Notes under the pieces: generated by a model
What the model was told of the DNA's origin: nothing
The model's database searches: none
Seen by the model: only the letters and a program-made list of their open reading frames with translations
Program-made: the position numbers and the translations under genes
From: Sphingomonas jinjuensis
Lineage (GTDB): Bacteria > Pseudomonadota > Alphaproteobacteria > Sphingomonadales > Sphingomonadaceae
Reading direction: 5' to 3'
DNA: 64,000 nucleotides
Assembly (NCBI RefSeq): GCF_014197105.1
Contig: NZ_JACIEV010000003.1
Location: 1 to 64,000 of the forward strand
Shown here: in pieces, positions 35,483-45,317 of the stretch
Position numbering within the stretch: position 1 is the first letter of the stretch
Layout of the letters: each line of letters begins with the position of its first letter

Positions 35483-36895
35483 TCAGCCGCTGTAGTACAT
35501 GTCGTACTCGACGGGGCTCGGAGTCATCTCCCAACGGGCGACCTCGGCGCGCTTGATCTCGACGAACGCCTCGATCTGGTCCTTCGAGAACACGTCGCCC
35601 TTCAGCAGGAAGTCGTGATCCGCCTCGAGGCAATCGAGCGCCTCGCGCAGCGAGCCGGCGACGGTCGGCACCTGGGCGAGCTCTGCCGGCGGCAGGTCGT
35701 ACAAATTCTTGTCCATCGCCTCGCCCGGATGGATCTTGTTCTGGATGCCGTCCATGCCCGCCATCATCAGCGCCGCATAGGCGAGATACGGATTGGCGAG
35801 CGCGTCGGGGAAGCGCACTTCGACGCGCTTCGACTTGGGGCCGGTGCCATAGGGAATGCGGCACGATGCCGAACGGTTGCGCGCCGAATAGGCGAGCAGC
35901 ACCGGCGCCTCGTAACCCGGCACCAGCCGCTTGTAGCTGTTGGTCGACGGGTTGGTGAAGGCGTTCACGGCCTTGGCATGCTTGATGATGCCGCCTATGA
36001 AATAGAGACACATGTCCGACAGGCCGGCATAGCCCTCGCCCGCGAACAGCGGCGTCTTGCCGTTCCAGATCGAGAAGTGGGTGTGCATGCCCGAGCCGTT
36101 ATCTTCCTTGATCGGCTTGGGCATGAACGTCGCCGTCTTGCCATAGGCGTGCGCGACCTGATGGACGACATACTTGTAGATCTGCATGCGATCGGCGGTG
36201 GTGGTCAGCGTGCCGAAGGTCAGGCCCAGCTCGTGCTGCGCGGCCGCCACCTCGTGGTGGTGCTTGTCGCAGGGCAGGCCCATCTCGATCATCGTCGAGA
36301 CCATCTCGCCGCGGATGTCGACCGCCGAGTCGACCGGCGCGACGGGGAAGTAGCCGCCCTTCGCGCGCGGACGGTGCGCCATGTTGCCGCCCTCATATTC
36401 GCGGCCCGAATTACCCGGCAGCTCGACGTCGTCGATCTTGTAGTAGCTCGTCGAGTAGCTGTTCTCGAAACGGACGTCGTCGAACATGAAGAACTCGGCC
36501 TCGGGACCGACATAGACGGTGTCGCCGACACCCGTGGTCTTCAGATACGCCTCGGCGCGCTTCGCGGTCGAGCGCGGATCGCGGGCATACAGCTCGCCGG
36601 TCGACGGCTCGACGATGTCGCAGAACACGATCAGCATCGGCGTCGCCGAGAAGGGATCGACATAGACCGCATCGAGGTCGGGCTTCAGCGTCATGTCCGA
36701 CTCGTTGATCGCCTTCCAGCCCTCGATCGAGCTGCCGTCGAACATCAGGCCATCGGTGAACTCGTCCTCGCCGAGTAGCGAGGCGACCATGGTGAGGTGC
36801 TGCCACTTGCCCTTGGGATCGGTGAAGCGGAGGTCGACCCACTCGATCTCCTCTTCCTTGATGCGCTTCAGGATGTCGTGAGCCGAAGTTGCCAT
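35483..36895 (-). CDS. glnA: Glutamine synthetase type I
   Basis: The 470-aa enzyme makes glutamine from glutamate, ammonia and ATP. Signatures include [24 protein letters not shown], the metal/ATP segment [30 protein letters not shown], and the adenylylation site NLYDLPPAE near the C-terminus. Length matches GSI-beta subunits. Start ATG 36895 has AAGGAACG upstream. It follows glnB on the minus strand (90-base gap). A promoter of sigma-54 type lies upstream of glnB (37371-37386). Confidence 0.97.
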   Translation of the reverse strand: MATSAHDILKRIKEEEIEWVDLRFTDPKGKWQHLTMVASLLGEDEFTDGLMFDGSSIEGWKAINESDMTLKPDLDAVYVDPFSATPMLIVFCDIVEPSTGELYARDPRSTAKRAEAYLKTTGVGDTVYVGPEAEFFMFDDVRFENSYSTSYYKIDDVELPGNSGREYEGGNMAHRPRAKGGYFPVAPVDSAVDIRGEMVSTMIEMGLPCDKHHHEVAAAQHELGLTFGTLTTTADRMQIYKYVVHQVAHAYGKTATFMPKPIKEDNGSGMHTHFSIWNGKTPLFAGEGYAGLSDMCLYFIGGIIKHAKAVNAFTNPSTNSYKRLVPGYEAPVLLAYSARNRSASCRIPYGTGPKSKRVEVRFPDALANPYLAYAALMMAGMDGIQNKIHPGEAMDKNLYDLPPAELAQVPTVAGSLREALDCLEADHDFLLKGDVFSKDQIEAFVEIKRAEVARWEMTPSPVEYDMYYSG

Positions 36896-36985
36896 GTCTC
36901 GTTCCTTGTGGCGGCCGCGGGTGTGCCCGGACCTTTCGTCGTTATGATATCCCGACCCTGCGGCCGGATCGTGCGGAGTGGAGCG

Positions 36986-37462
<477 letters not shown>

Positions 37463-37478
37463 TCATCGAGCGGCATCG

Positions 37479-37817
37479 TCACAGGATCTCCAGCACCCGT
37501 TCCGGCGGGCGGCACAGGCGGACGCCGCGATCGGTTTCGATCAGCGGGCGTTGAATGATGATCGGGTTGACCTCCATCGCGTGGAGAATCGTCTCGTCGT
37601 CGGCGTCGCGCAGAGCCTGCGCGTCCGGCTCGGTCAGGCGCAGGCCGTCGCGGGGAGCAATGCCGGCGACGGCGTAGAGACGCGACAGTTCGTCCGCCGT
37701 CGGCGGCGTCTTCAGATACTCGACGACCGTGACGTCGACGCCGCGCGCCTGCAGCAGCGCGAGCGTGTTGCGCGACGTGCCGCAGCGGGGATTATGCCAG
37801 ATCGTCGCCTTCACCAC
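37479..37817 (-). CDS. arsC: ArsC/Spx-type arsenate reductase-like protein
   Basis: The 112-aa thioredoxin-fold protein has the glutaredoxin-dependent arsenate reductase motif NPRCGTSRNTL (Cys12) and a typical second half VVEYLKTPPTADELS with INQR-like INPI-IIQRPLIET. It reduces arsenate to arsenite with glutathione and glutaredoxin. No arsR, acr3 or arsB gene is nearby, so a housekeeping YfgD-like role is also possible. Start ATG 37817. Confidence 0.85.
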   Translation of the reverse strand: MVKATIWHNPRCGTSRNTLALLQARGVDVTVVEYLKTPPTADELSRLYAVAGIAPRDGLRLTEPDAQALRDADDETILHAMEVNPIIIQRPLIETDRGVRLCRPPERVLEIL

Positions 37818-37836
37818 CGCCGCTCCATCGTTGCCG

Positions 37837-39189
37837 TCACGCGCCCTGGCGGGCGAGCCATTCTTCCAGCCACTTGATCGTGTAATCGCCCTGCTGGAAC
37901 TCGGGATCGTCGAGCAGCGCCTGATGGAGTGGAATGGTGGTCTTCATCCCCTCGATCACGAACTCCTCGAGCGCCCGGCGCAGGCGGCGCAGCGCACCCT
38001 GGCGGGTGGTGCCGTAGACGATCAGCTTGGCGATCATCGAGTCGTAATAGGGTGGCACCTTGTACCCGGCATACAGCCCCGAATCGACGCGGACATGCAT
38101 GCCGCCCGGCGCGTGATATTGCTTCACCAGCCCCGGCGAGGGCGCGAAGGTGCGCGGATCCTCAGCGTTGATGCGGCATTCGATGGCGTGGCCGCGGAAT
38201 TGGATCTGGTCCTGGGTGAAGGTGAGGGAATGCCCCTCCGCCACCCGGATCTGCTCGCGGACGAGATCGAGGCCGGTGATCATCTCGGTCACCGGATGCT
38301 CGACCTGGAGCCGGGTGTTCATCTCGATGAAGTAGAACTCGCCGGCCTCCCACAGGAACTCGATCGTACCGGCGCCGCGATAGCCCATGTCGGCCATCGC
38401 CTTGGCGACGACACCGCCCATCCGCGCGCGTTCCCCGGCCGTGATGATCGGCGAAGGCGCTTCCTCGAGCACTTTCTGGTGGCGGCGCTGGAGCGAGCAG
38501 TCGCGTTCGCCCAGATGGATGGCGTTGCCCTCGCCGTCGCCGAACACCTGGAATTCGATGTGGCGCGGATTGCCGAGGTATTTTTCGAGATAGACCGTGG
38601 CATCGCCGAACGCGGCCTTCGCCTCGGTGCCCGCCTGCTGCATCAGCGTTTCGAGCTGGTCCTCGGACTGGCATACCTTCATGCCGCGACCGCCGCCGCC
38701 CGACGCCGCCTTGATGATGACCGGATAGCCGATCTCGGCGGCGAGCGTCTTCGCCTCGGCGACGTCGTGGATTGCGCCGTCGGAGCCGGGGACGAGCGGC
38801 AGACCGAGCGCGCCGGCGGTGCGCTTGGCCTCCACCTTGTCGCCCATCGTGCGGATATGCTCGGGCTTCGGCCCGACGAAGATCAGGTTATGGAGCTCGA
38901 CGATCTCGGCGAAGCGCGCGTTCTCGCTCAGGAAACCATAGCCCGGATGGATGGCGTCGGCGCCCGAGATTTCGGCCGCCGAGATGATGTTGGGGATGTT
39001 GAGATAGCTTTCGGCCGCAGCCGGCGGCCCGATGCAGATCGCCTCGTCGGCGAGGCGGACGTGCATCGCGTCGGCATCGGCGGTCGAATGGACCGCCACC
39101 GTCTTGATGCCCATCTCGTGGCAGGCACGGTGGATGCGCAGCGCGATTTCGCCGCGGTTGGCGATCAGCAGTTTCTTGATCGGACGCAT
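37837..39189 (-). CDS. accC: Acetyl-CoA carboxylase, biotin carboxylase subunit
   Basis: The 450-aa product is the stand-alone biotin carboxylase of acetyl-CoA carboxylase. The N-terminus [22 protein letters not shown]-grasp loop [11 protein letters not shown], and catalytic [12 protein letters not shown] and [16 protein letters not shown] segments are typical. Length is the usual 445-450 aa. It lies after accB in the order aroQ-accB-accC on the minus strand. It carboxylates biotin on AccB for fatty-acid synthesis. Confidence 0.96.
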   Translation of the reverse strand: MRPIKKLLIANRGEIALRIHRACHEMGIKTVAVHSTADADAMHVRLADEAICIGPPAAAESYLNIPNIISAAEISGADAIHPGYGFLSENARFAEIVELHNLIFVGPKPEHIRTMGDKVEAKRTAGALGLPLVPGSDGAIHDVAEAKTLAAEIGYPVIIKAASGGGGRGMKVCQSEDQLETLMQQAGTEAKAAFGDATVYLEKYLGNPRHIEFQVFGDGEGNAIHLGERDCSLQRRHQKVLEEAPSPIITAGERARMGGVVAKAMADMGYRGAGTIEFLWEAGEFYFIEMNTRLQVEHPVTEMITGLDLVREQIRVAEGHSLTFTQDQIQFRGHAIECRINAEDPRTFAPSPGLVKQYHAPGGMHVRVDSGLYAGYKVPPYYDSMIAKLIVYGTTRQGALRRLRRALEEFVIEGMKTTIPLHQALLDDPEFQQGDYTIKWLEEWLARQGA

Positions 39190-39197
39190 GGCGATGG

Positions 39198-39683
39198 TCA
39201 GTCGACCACGACGAGCGGCTGGTCGAATTCGACCGGCTGGCCGTTCTCGATCATGATCGCGGTGACGGTGCCGGCCGACGGCGCCGTGATCGGGTTCATC
39301 ACCTTCATCGCCTCGACGATCAGCAGCGTGTCGCCTGCGGCGACGCGCTGGCCGACCGCGATGAAGGGCTTGGCGCCCGGCTCGGCGGAGAGATAGGCGG
39401 TGCCGACCATCGGCGAGCGCACCGCGCTGGCGGAAGACGCGGCGTCGCTGACGACCGGCGCTTCGGCGGCGGGGGCCGTCGCTGCCGGCGCCGATACCGG
39501 CGGCGCGGCGTGATAGACCGGCGCCGGCGCGGCGGCCGGCGCGGCCTTGCGCGCGACGCGGATCTTCCGGTCGCCCTCTTCCACCTCGACCTCGGTCAGG
39601 TTGGTGGCGTCGAGCAGTTCGGCGAGCTGGCGGACGAGATCGACATCGACCTGCATCGCACCCGTCTTAGGCATATCTGTCAT
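39198..39683 (-). CDS. accB: Acetyl-CoA carboxylase biotin carboxyl carrier protein
   Basis: The 161-aa carrier has an N-terminal AccC-binding helix region ([20 protein letters not shown]), an Ala/Pro-rich flexible linker (residues about 48-80), and a C-terminal biotinyl domain with EAMKVMNPI (biotin on Lys127). It sits between aroQ and accC with 8- and 12-base gaps. Confidence 0.95.
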   Translation of the reverse strand: MTDMPKTGAMQVDVDLVRQLAELLDATNLTEVEVEEGDRKIRVARKAAPAAAPAPVYHAAPPVSAPAATAPAAEAPVVSDAASSASAVRSPMVGTAYLSAEPGAKPFIAVGQRVAAGDTLLIVEAMKVMNPITAPSAGTVTAIMIENGQPVEFDQPLVVVD

Positions 39684-39695
39684 GCTCGGCTCCTG

Positions 39696-40130
39696 TCAGA
39701 TGCGTGCCGCGGCTTCAAGCGCCAGCAGATACGAAAGCGCACCAAAGCCCGCGATCGTGCCCTTCGCCGCCTGGCCGATGAGGCTGACATGGCGAAAGGA
39801 TTCGCGGGCGTGGGGGTTGGAGAGGTGAACCTCGATCACCGGCGTGGTCACCGCCTTGATCGCATCGTGAACCGCAACCGAGGTGTGGGTGAAGCCGCCG
39901 GCATTCAGCAGTACCGCCTTCGCCGACCGTGCCTGCGCCTCGTGCAGCCAGTCGACGAGATGACCCTCGTGGTTCGACTGGCGCATGTCGATCTCCAGCC
40001 CCAGCTTGCGCGCGCGATCCTCAAGCTGACCGGCGATGTCGTCGAGCGTGTCATGGCCGTAGATGTGCGGTTCGCGCAGCCCCAGCAGGTTCAGGTTGGG
40101 GCCGTTGAGGACGAAGACGGTGTCGGGCAT
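39696..40130 (-). CDS. aroQ: 3-dehydroquinate dehydratase, type II
   Basis: The 144-aa dodecameric enzyme removes water from 3-dehydroquinate in the shikimate pathway. Signatures are VFVLNGPNLNLLGLREPHIYG, with the catalytic Tyr in IYG, then MRQSNHEGHLVDWLHEA, LNAGGFTHTSVAVHDAI and EVHLSNPHARESFRH. Length matches type II enzymes (about 145 aa). It is first in the aroQ-accB-accC run, a common alphaproteobacterial arrangement, and is divergent from the thiS-thiG fusion. Confidence 0.96.
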   Translation of the reverse strand: MPDTVFVLNGPNLNLLGLREPHIYGHDTLDDIAGQLEDRARKLGLEIDMRQSNHEGHLVDWLHEAQARSAKAVLLNAGGFTHTSVAVHDAIKAVTTPVIEVHLSNPHARESFRHVSLIGQAAKGTIAGFGALSYLLALEAAARI

Positions 40131-40251
40131 CGCACGGCTTTCGGTTGCGGGGGCGGTTGGGCACGCCTAGATCGCGGGCATCCTTACCCGCTGGTGTCTC
40201 GCGAAGTCGAGACGCGTGAACCGGCGGGCGATCCGGGTGGGAACAGCAGAC

Positions 40252-41262
40252 ATGCCGCACAGCGACGATACCGTCACCATCACCGTCAACGGCGAGCACA
40301 AGCGCGTGCCCGCCGGCCTGTCCTTGCGCGATCTTGCCGAGCAGATGGGCCTGGTGCCCGAGAAGGTGGCGGTCGAGCGCAACCTGGAGGTGGTGCCGCG
40401 CTCGACGCTGGGCGAGGTGATGGTCGAGGACGGCGACGAGCTGGAGATCGTCCACTTCGTCGGCGGCGGCGACCATGTCGCGGCGGTGGCGGACGAGGAC
40501 AGCTGGACCGTCGCGGGCCGGACGTTCCAGTCGCGGCTGATCGTCGGGACCGGCAAGTACAAGGACTTCGCGCAGAACGCCGCGGCGGTCGAGGCGTCGG
40601 GGGCGGAGATCGTCACGGTTGCGGTGCGGCGCGTCAACGTCAGCGATCCCAAGGCGCCGATGCTGACCGACTTCATCGATCCCAAGCGCTTCACCTATCT
40701 GCCCAATACCGCGGGTTGCTTCACCGGCGACGAGGCGATCCGCACGCTGCGGCTGGCGCGCGAGGCGGGGGGCTGGGACCTCGTCAAGCTGGAGGTGCTG
40801 GGCGAGGCGAAGACGCTGTATCCCGACATGGTCGAGACGCTGCGGGCAACGGAGATTTTGGCCAAGGAGGGCTTCCTGCCGATGGTCTATTGCGTCGACG
40901 ATCCGATCGCGGCGAAGCGGCTGGAGGATGCCGGCGCGGTGGCGATCATGCCGCTGGGCGCGCCGATCGGTTCCGGGCTCGGCATCCAGAACAGGGTCAC
41001 CATCCGGCTGATCGTCGAAGGGGCGAGCGTGCCGGTGCTGGTCGATGCCGGCGTCGGCACGGCATCGGACGCCGCGCTGGCGATGGAGCTGGGTTGCGAC
41101 GGGGTGCTGATGAACACCGCGATCGCCGAGGCCAAGGACCCGGTGATGATGGCCGCCGCGATGCGTGCCGCGATCGAGAGCGGGCGGCTGGCGTACCGTG
41201 CCGGGCGGATGGGCAAGCGGCGCTATGCCGATCCATCCTCGCCGCTGGCGGGGCTGATCTGA
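40252..41262 (+). CDS. thiSG: Fused ThiS-ThiG: sulfur carrier plus thiazole synthase
   Basis: The 336-aa protein joins a ThiS-like ubiquitin-fold carrier (residues 1-73, ending in VHFVGGG) to a complete ThiG thiazole phosphate synthase (from about 84, [20 protein letters not shown]). The Schiff-base Lys179 is in [10 protein letters not shown], and [32 protein letters not shown] and [14 protein letters not shown] are standard. In stand-alone ThiS the free C-terminal Gly becomes a thiocarboxylate; here the Gly-Gly-Gly is internal. Start ATG 40252 is preferred; GTG 40216 would add 12 residues. No TPP riboswitch was found upstream. Confidence 0.9.
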   Translation: MPHSDDTVTITVNGEHKRVPAGLSLRDLAEQMGLVPEKVAVERNLEVVPRSTLGEVMVEDGDELEIVHFVGGGDHVAAVADEDSWTVAGRTFQSRLIVGTGKYKDFAQNAAAVEASGAEIVTVAVRRVNVSDPKAPMLTDFIDPKRFTYLPNTAGCFTGDEAIRTLRLAREAGGWDLVKLEVLGEAKTLYPDMVETLRATEILAKEGFLPMVYCVDDPIAAKRLEDAGAVAIMPLGAPIGSGLGIQNRVTIRLIVEGASVPVLVDAGVGTASDAALAMELGCDGVLMNTAIAEAKDPVMMAAAMRAAIESGRLAYRAGRMGKRRYADPSSPLAGLI

Positions 41263-41263
41263 G

Positions 41264-41290
41264 GCGGAACATCGTTCCGCTTTCGTCGTT
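41264..41290 (+). promoter_or_regulatory. EcfG-type stress promoter overlapping the thiSG terminator hairpin
   Basis: GGAAC (41266-41270), a 16-base spacer and CGTT (41287-41290) match the alphaproteobacterial general-stress (EcfG) promoter exactly. Transcription would start about 60 bases before the CsbD gene. The same bases include the hairpin GCGGAAC-ATC-GTTCCGC followed by TTTCGTCGTT, which may be the thiSG terminator, so the -35 element is part of the hairpin stem. Confidence 0.7.
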
Positions 41291-41353
41291 GGTCCATGGC
41301 AGATTCAAGCGGCCCGGAAAGCGGCGCCGCAGTCTCGCGAGTGGAGATGTATC

Positions 41354-41536
41354 ATGGGCGAGCTGACCGACAAGATCAAAGGCAACGTCAACGAGGCGAT
41401 CGGCAAGGTGAAGGAGTCAATCGGCGAGCATCAGGGCAACGAGAAGCTCGCGGCCGAAGGCGAAGCGCAGCAGGCCAAGGGCAAGGGCGAGCAGATGAAG
41501 GGCTCGGTCAAGGGCGCGCTTGGCGACGACATTTGA
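41354..41536 (+). CDS. CsbD-family stress protein
   Basis: The 60-aa hydrophilic, Lys/Glu/Gly-rich protein has the CsbD pattern (TDKIKGNVNEAIGKVKESIG, KAKGKGEQMKGSVKGALGD). In other bacteria CsbD proteins are induced by general stress; the molecular role is unknown. Start ATG 41354. It has its own EcfG-type promoter and a strong terminator, so it is a separate stress-induced unit. Confidence 0.9.
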   Translation: MGELTDKIKGNVNEAIGKVKESIGEHQGNEKLAAEGEAQQAKGKGEQMKGSVKGALGDDI

Positions 41537-41560
41537 TCGTTTCCCACCGATAGAGAGATA

Positions 41561-41594
41561 GGGCCGTCCGGGCGACCGGGCGGCCCTTTTTTTT
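41561..41594 (+). terminator. Rho-independent terminator of the CsbD gene
   Basis: An 11-bp GC-rich stem (41561-41571 with 41576-41586, one T-G wobble, GCGA loop) is followed by eight T residues (41587-41594), 24 bases after the CsbD stop. Confidence 0.95.
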
Positions 41595-41629
41595 GTTTGT
41601 GGCGTGCGGCGGGGTTCGAAACCAACTCG

Positions 41630-41734
41630 CTCCCCTCCCTGGAAGGGAGGGGCTGGGGGCGGGTCTTCGACGCAAGCGCTGTGCTCGGCGAGGCTCCTGA
41701 CCCACCCCCGACCCCTCCCTTTCAGGGAGGGGAG
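41630..41734. repeat. Intergenic inverted-repeat element, family B copy 2
   Basis: Inverted arms CTCCCCTCCCTGGAAGGGA...GGGCGGGTC and their reverse face each other, each with a local hairpin. It matches the family at 29275-29401. The right edge lies eight bases from the stop codon of the ThDP enzyme gene (41743). Confidence 0.85.
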
Positions 41735-41742
41735 GCGTATGG

Positions 41743-43395
41743 TCAGCGCGGACGGTTCTGAATGGCGGTGAGGGTGGTGCCGTTGGTGATCGCCTCGATA
41801 TCGGTCTTCAGGTGGAGGAGGCGGATGCCGCGTCGTGCCCGTGCGCGGGCGAGGGCGGGGGCGAAGTGTTCCGTTTTTTCGACCGTTTCCGCCCAGCAGC
41901 CATAGGCGCTCGCCAACTTCGCGAAGTCTGGGTTGGCCAGTTGCGTGCCGGCGACGCGGCCTGGGAATTCGCGCTCCTGGTGCATGCGGATCGTGCCGTA
42001 CCAGCCGTTGTCGATCACGAGCACCAGCAGGTTCGCACCCGTCGCGACGGCCGTCGCCAATTCCTGCCCGTTCATCAGGAAGCAGCCGTCGCCCGCGAGC
42101 GCGGCCACGGTCTTCTCGGGCTTGCGCAGCGCGGCGGCGATGGCGGCGGGGAGGCCGTAGCCCATCGCCCCGGCGGTCGGTGCCAGCTGGGTGCCGGGGC
42201 CGCAATAATGCCAGTAACGGTGCCACCAGCCCGAATAATTGCCAGCGCCATTGCAGATGATCGTGTCGGCAGGCAGCGCGTCGCGCATCGCCGCGACGCA
42301 CGGCCCCAGGTCCATCGCGACGTCGCCGCGCGGCGCGGGCGTCGACCAGGCCTGCCATTCGGCGTGCGCCTCGGCACCATGGGGGTGCGCGGGGCCGTCG
42401 AGCGACATCAAGGCTTCCGCGAATTCGGCCATGCCGGCGCAGATCGACAGGTCGGCGCGATAGCTGCGGTTGAGTTCGTTCGGGTCGGGGTGGACGTGGA
42501 TGAGCCGCTGGTCGGGATGGTCGGGCGTCACCAGCGTATAGCCATCGGTCGTCGCTTCACCCAGGCGGGGGCCGATCACGAGCAGCAGGTCCGCCGCCTT
42601 GATCCGCTCGACCAGCTTGGGGTTCGGACCATAGCCGAGATTGCCGGCGTAGGCGGGGCAGTCGTTGGGCACCGCATCCTGCCGTCGGAAGGCGGCGGCG
42701 AGCGGCACGCGGGTGCGATCGGCCCAGGCGGCGATATCCTGCGAGGCGACCAGGTCCCAGCCGGCGCCGCCGACGATCGCCACCGGGCGCTCCGCGGTGG
42801 CGAGGAGGTCGCCGAGACGCTGCATGACGTCGGGGTCGACGCCCTGCGCCGGGCGATCGATCCGCGGCCGGTCGATCGCCTCGACGGTATCGAGCAGCAT
42901 GTCTTCGGGGAGCGCCAGCACGACCGGGCCGGGGCGGCCGGAGACGGCGGTGGCGTAGGCACGGGCGACATATTCGGGGATGCGACGAGCGTCGTCGATG
43001 CGCGCGGCCCATTTGGCGATCGGCGCGAACATCGCCTGGAAATCGATTTCCTGGAACGCCTCGCGGTCGCGCGTGCCGCGATCGATGTCGCCGACGAACA
43101 GGATCATCGGCTGCGAATCCTGCATCGCCACATGGACCCCGATCGAGGCGTTGGTCGCGCCCGGGCCGCGGGTGACGAAGGCGACGCCGGGGCGATGCGT
43201 CAGCGTGCCGTCGGCACAGGCCATGAAGGCGGCGCCGCCCTCCTGCCGGCAGACGACGAGATCGATCTGCGGCGTGTCGTGAAGCGCGTCCAGCACCGCG
43301 AGGAAGCTTTCGCCCGGCACGGTGAAGATCCGATCGCAGCCCTGGGCGATCAGATTGTCCACGAGGATTCGGCCGCCGGTGCGGGTCTCGGTCAC
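41743..43395 (-). CDS. Acetolactate synthase-like ThDP-dependent enzyme
   Basis: The 550-aa product is a three-domain thiamine diphosphate enzyme of the IlvB/benzoylformate decarboxylase group. The Glu52 that activates ThDP is in VCRQEGGAAFMA, TRGPGATNASIGVHVA is typical, and the ThDP/Mg motif runs GDGCFLMNGQELATA to IDNGWYG. It probably performs a decarboxylation or carboligation of a 2-oxo acid; biosynthetic acetolactate synthase is less likely as no ilvN follows. Starts with GTG at 43395 with GGGAGA eight bases upstream. Divergent from the SMP-30 lactonase gene. Confidence 0.82.
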   Translation of the reverse strand: MTETRTGGRILVDNLIAQGCDRIFTVPGESFLAVLDALHDTPQIDLVVCRQEGGAAFMACADGTLTHRPGVAFVTRGPGATNASIGVHVAMQDSQPMILFVGDIDRGTRDREAFQEIDFQAMFAPIAKWAARIDDARRIPEYVARAYATAVSGRPGPVVLALPEDMLLDTVEAIDRPRIDRPAQGVDPDVMQRLGDLLATAERPVAIVGGAGWDLVASQDIAAWADRTRVPLAAAFRRQDAVPNDCPAYAGNLGYGPNPKLVERIKAADLLLVIGPRLGEATTDGYTLVTPDHPDQRLIHVHPDPNELNRSYRADLSICAGMAEFAEALMSLDGPAHPHGAEAHAEWQAWSTPAPRGDVAMDLGPCVAAMRDALPADTIICNGAGNYSGWWHRYWHYCGPGTQLAPTAGAMGYGLPAAIAAALRKPEKTVAALAGDGCFLMNGQELATAVATGANLLVLVIDNGWYGTIRMHQEREFPGRVAGTQLANPDFAKLASAYGCWAETVEKTEHFAPALARARARRGIRLLHLKTDIEAITNGTTLTAIQNRPR

Positions 43396-43569
43396 GTCTC
43401 GTCTCTCCCAAAGGTAACGAAGGTAAGTACCCGTATATGGACGGTCTCGTTCGTTCCGTTCCATGTGATTCGGGTGCGCCGAACCATTGCCGATCGGTCG
43501 GCTGTAGGACAGACTCCTCGGGATAAATCCTCCCCACTGGCGGGCGAGAACCAGATAAAGGAGAGGTCG
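43396..43569. other. Divergent promoter region between the ThDP enzyme and SMP-30 genes
   Basis: A 174-base gap with no gene. I see no clear operator. A GGCGGG-type fragment near 43540 loosely resembles the family A repeat arm but lacks a partner. Confidence 0.4.
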
Positions 43570-44484
43570 ATGGTGGAGTGGACGACGGTCGCGAGCGGGC
43601 TGCGCTTTCCCGAGGGCCCAGTGGCGATGGCCGACGGCAGCGTCGTGCTGGTCGAGATCGCGGCGGGCAGGATCACGCGGATCTTGCCAGATGGCTCGAC
43701 CGAAACCGTCGCCGAGCCGGGCGGCGGCCCGAACGGGCTGGCGATGGGGCCGGACGGGATGCTCTATTGCTGCAACAACGGCGGGTTCAACTGGCGCGAT
43801 GCGAGCGGACTGCTGGTGCCGCACGGGCAGGCGGACGATTACAGCGGCGGGCAGATCGAGCGGATCGATCCGCGCACCGGCGCGGTCGAGGTGCTGTATC
43901 GCGACGGCGATTTCGGATGTTCGCTGAAGGGCCCCAACGACATCGTCTTCGATCGGCATGGCGGCTTCTGGTTCACCGACCATGGCAAGACGCGGCCGCG
44001 CGAGCGCGACGTGACCGGTATCTTCTACGCGCATGCGGACGGCGGCCTGTTGAAGGAAGTCGTCTTCCCGAGCGAGAACCCCAACGGCATCGGCCTGTCG
44101 CCCGACGGCGCGACGCTCTACGCGGCGGAAACCTATACCTGCCGGCTGATGGCGTTTCGCGTGACCGGGCCGGGCGAGGTCGACCAGACCGCGGGGCTGG
44201 GTGGCGCCGGCATCCCGCTGTACCGGCCGGCGGGATACAAATTCTTCGATTCACTCGGCGTCGAGGAGGGCGGCAACATCTGCGTCGCCACCATCGGCGA
44301 GAGCGGGATCAGCGTCGTGTCGCCGGCGGGCGAGCTGGTCGAATTCGTCGCGACCGACGATCCCTTCACGACCAACATCTGCTGGGGCGGCGCGGATCGG
44401 CGTACCGCCTATGTGACCTGCTCGGGCACGGGGCGGCTGGTGAGTACGCGCTGGTCGCGACCGGGGCTGGAGCTGGTGTCTTGA
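43570..44484 (+). CDS. SMP-30/gluconolactonase-type beta-propeller
   Basis: The 304-aa product has an SMP-30/regucalcin fold of six-bladed propeller type. Segments LRFPEGPVAMADGSVVLVEI, GPNGLAMGPDGMLYCCNNGG, SLKGPNDIVFDRHGGFWFTD and SENPNGIGLSPDGATLYAAE carry the conserved metal-site Glu, Asn and Asp. Such enzymes hydrolyse sugar lactones. Start ATG 43570 has AGGAGAGG upstream. It overlaps the next HAD gene by four bases (TTGA). The pairing with a ThDP enzyme suggests sugar-acid or aromatic catabolism (inference). Confidence 0.83.
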   Translation: MVEWTTVASGLRFPEGPVAMADGSVVLVEIAAGRITRILPDGSTETVAEPGGGPNGLAMGPDGMLYCCNNGGFNWRDASGLLVPHGQADDYSGGQIERIDPRTGAVEVLYRDGDFGCSLKGPNDIVFDRHGGFWFTDHGKTRPRERDVTGIFYAHADGGLLKEVVFPSENPNGIGLSPDGATLYAAETYTCRLMAFRVTGPGEVDQTAGLGGAGIPLYRPAGYKFFDSLGVEEGGNICVATIGESGISVVSPAGELVEFVATDDPFTTNICWGGADRRTAYVTCSGTGRLVSTRWSRPGLELVS

Positions 44485-45140
44485 ACGAGCGAACGGCGGT
44501 CTTGTTCGACTTCGGCGGGGTCATCACGACCTCGCCGTTCGAGGCGTTCGCGCGGCTGGAGGCGGAGCGGGGGCTGCCGGCGGGGCTGATCCGGCGGATT
44601 AACGCTACCGACCCCGACGGCAACGCCTGGGCCCTGTTCGAGCGCGCCGAGATCGATGCGGCGGCGTTCGACACTCGCTTTGCCGAGGAGGCGCGCGCGC
44701 TGGGCCATGCGTTACGCGGCGAGGACGTGCTGGCGGTGCTGGTCGGCGACATCCGGCCGGGAATGGTGCGCGCGCTCGACCGGCTGGTGGCGCTGAGGTT
44801 TCGGATCGGCTGCATCACCAACAACGTGCCGAGCGGCGACGGGCCGGGGATGGCACGCGACCCCGCGAAGGCGGCGCTCCTCGCCGACGTGCTGGCGCGG
44901 TTCGAGGTGGTGGTGGAGAGCAGCGTCGAGGGCGTCCGCAAGCCCGATCCCCTGATCTATGCGATCGCGTGCGAGCGGTTGGGGGTGGCACCGGAGACGT
45001 GCGTGTTCCTCGATGACCTCGGGGTCAACTGCAAGGGTGCGGCGGGGCTGGGGATGGCCGCGATCAAGGTAACGGGCGAGCGCCAGGCGCTGGGTGAGTT
45101 GGAGCAGGTGTTGGGGATGGAGAGTGGTTCACTGTCGTAA
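44481..45140 (+). CDS. HAD-IA hydrolase
   Basis: The 219-aa product has the HAD motif I TAVLFDFGGVIT, an N-terminal cap of the epoxide-hydrolase-like phosphatase group, motif II GCITNNVP, and motif III/IV KPDPLIYAIACERLGVAPE and FLDDLGVNCKGAAGLGMA. The start is TTG at 44481, overlapping the SMP-30 stop; no ATG or GTG fits better. Substrate unknown. Confidence 0.8.
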   Translation: MNERTAVLFDFGGVITTSPFEAFARLEAERGLPAGLIRRINATDPDGNAWALFERAEIDAAAFDTRFAEEARALGHALRGEDVLAVLVGDIRPGMVRALDRLVALRFRIGCITNNVPSGDGPGMARDPAKAALLADVLARFEVVVESSVEGVRKPDPLIYAIACERLGVAPETCVFLDDLGVNCKGAAGLGMAAIKVTGERQALGELEQVLGMESGSLS

Positions 45141-45278
45141 TTCCTCCCCGAGCTCGCTCGGGGAGGGGGACCATGCCACCGGCATGGTGGAGGGGCAGAC
45201 ACAAGCGACGCGGCCTGCCTCTGCCCCTCCACCACCGCCTTCGGCGGCGGTCCCCCTCCCCCAGCAAGCTGGGGGAGG
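45141..45278. repeat. Cargo-free copy of the DUF559-associated repeat, family C copy 2
   Basis: The left arm (45141-45196, TCCTCCCCGAG...GGAGGGGCA) and right arm (45221-45278) face each other across a 24-base spacer. Each carries the two-hairpin design seen in the 31 kb pair: CCTCCCCGAG type then an ACCATG or ACCGCC hairpin. The GGAGGAYTTGKCGG right edge is shared with the 31 kb element. It is 37 bases before scoA. Confidence 0.88.
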
Positions 45279-45317
45279 ACTTGGCGGCGTCGCTCACCCC
45301 CGCTATCCACCCCCGCC

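Noticed and set aside
40131..40251. TPP riboswitch expected upstream of thiSG
   Set aside because: The conserved CUGAGA and ACCUGA/GG core elements of the THI box are absent. Only a short hairpin (GTCTCG with CGAGAC) is visible.
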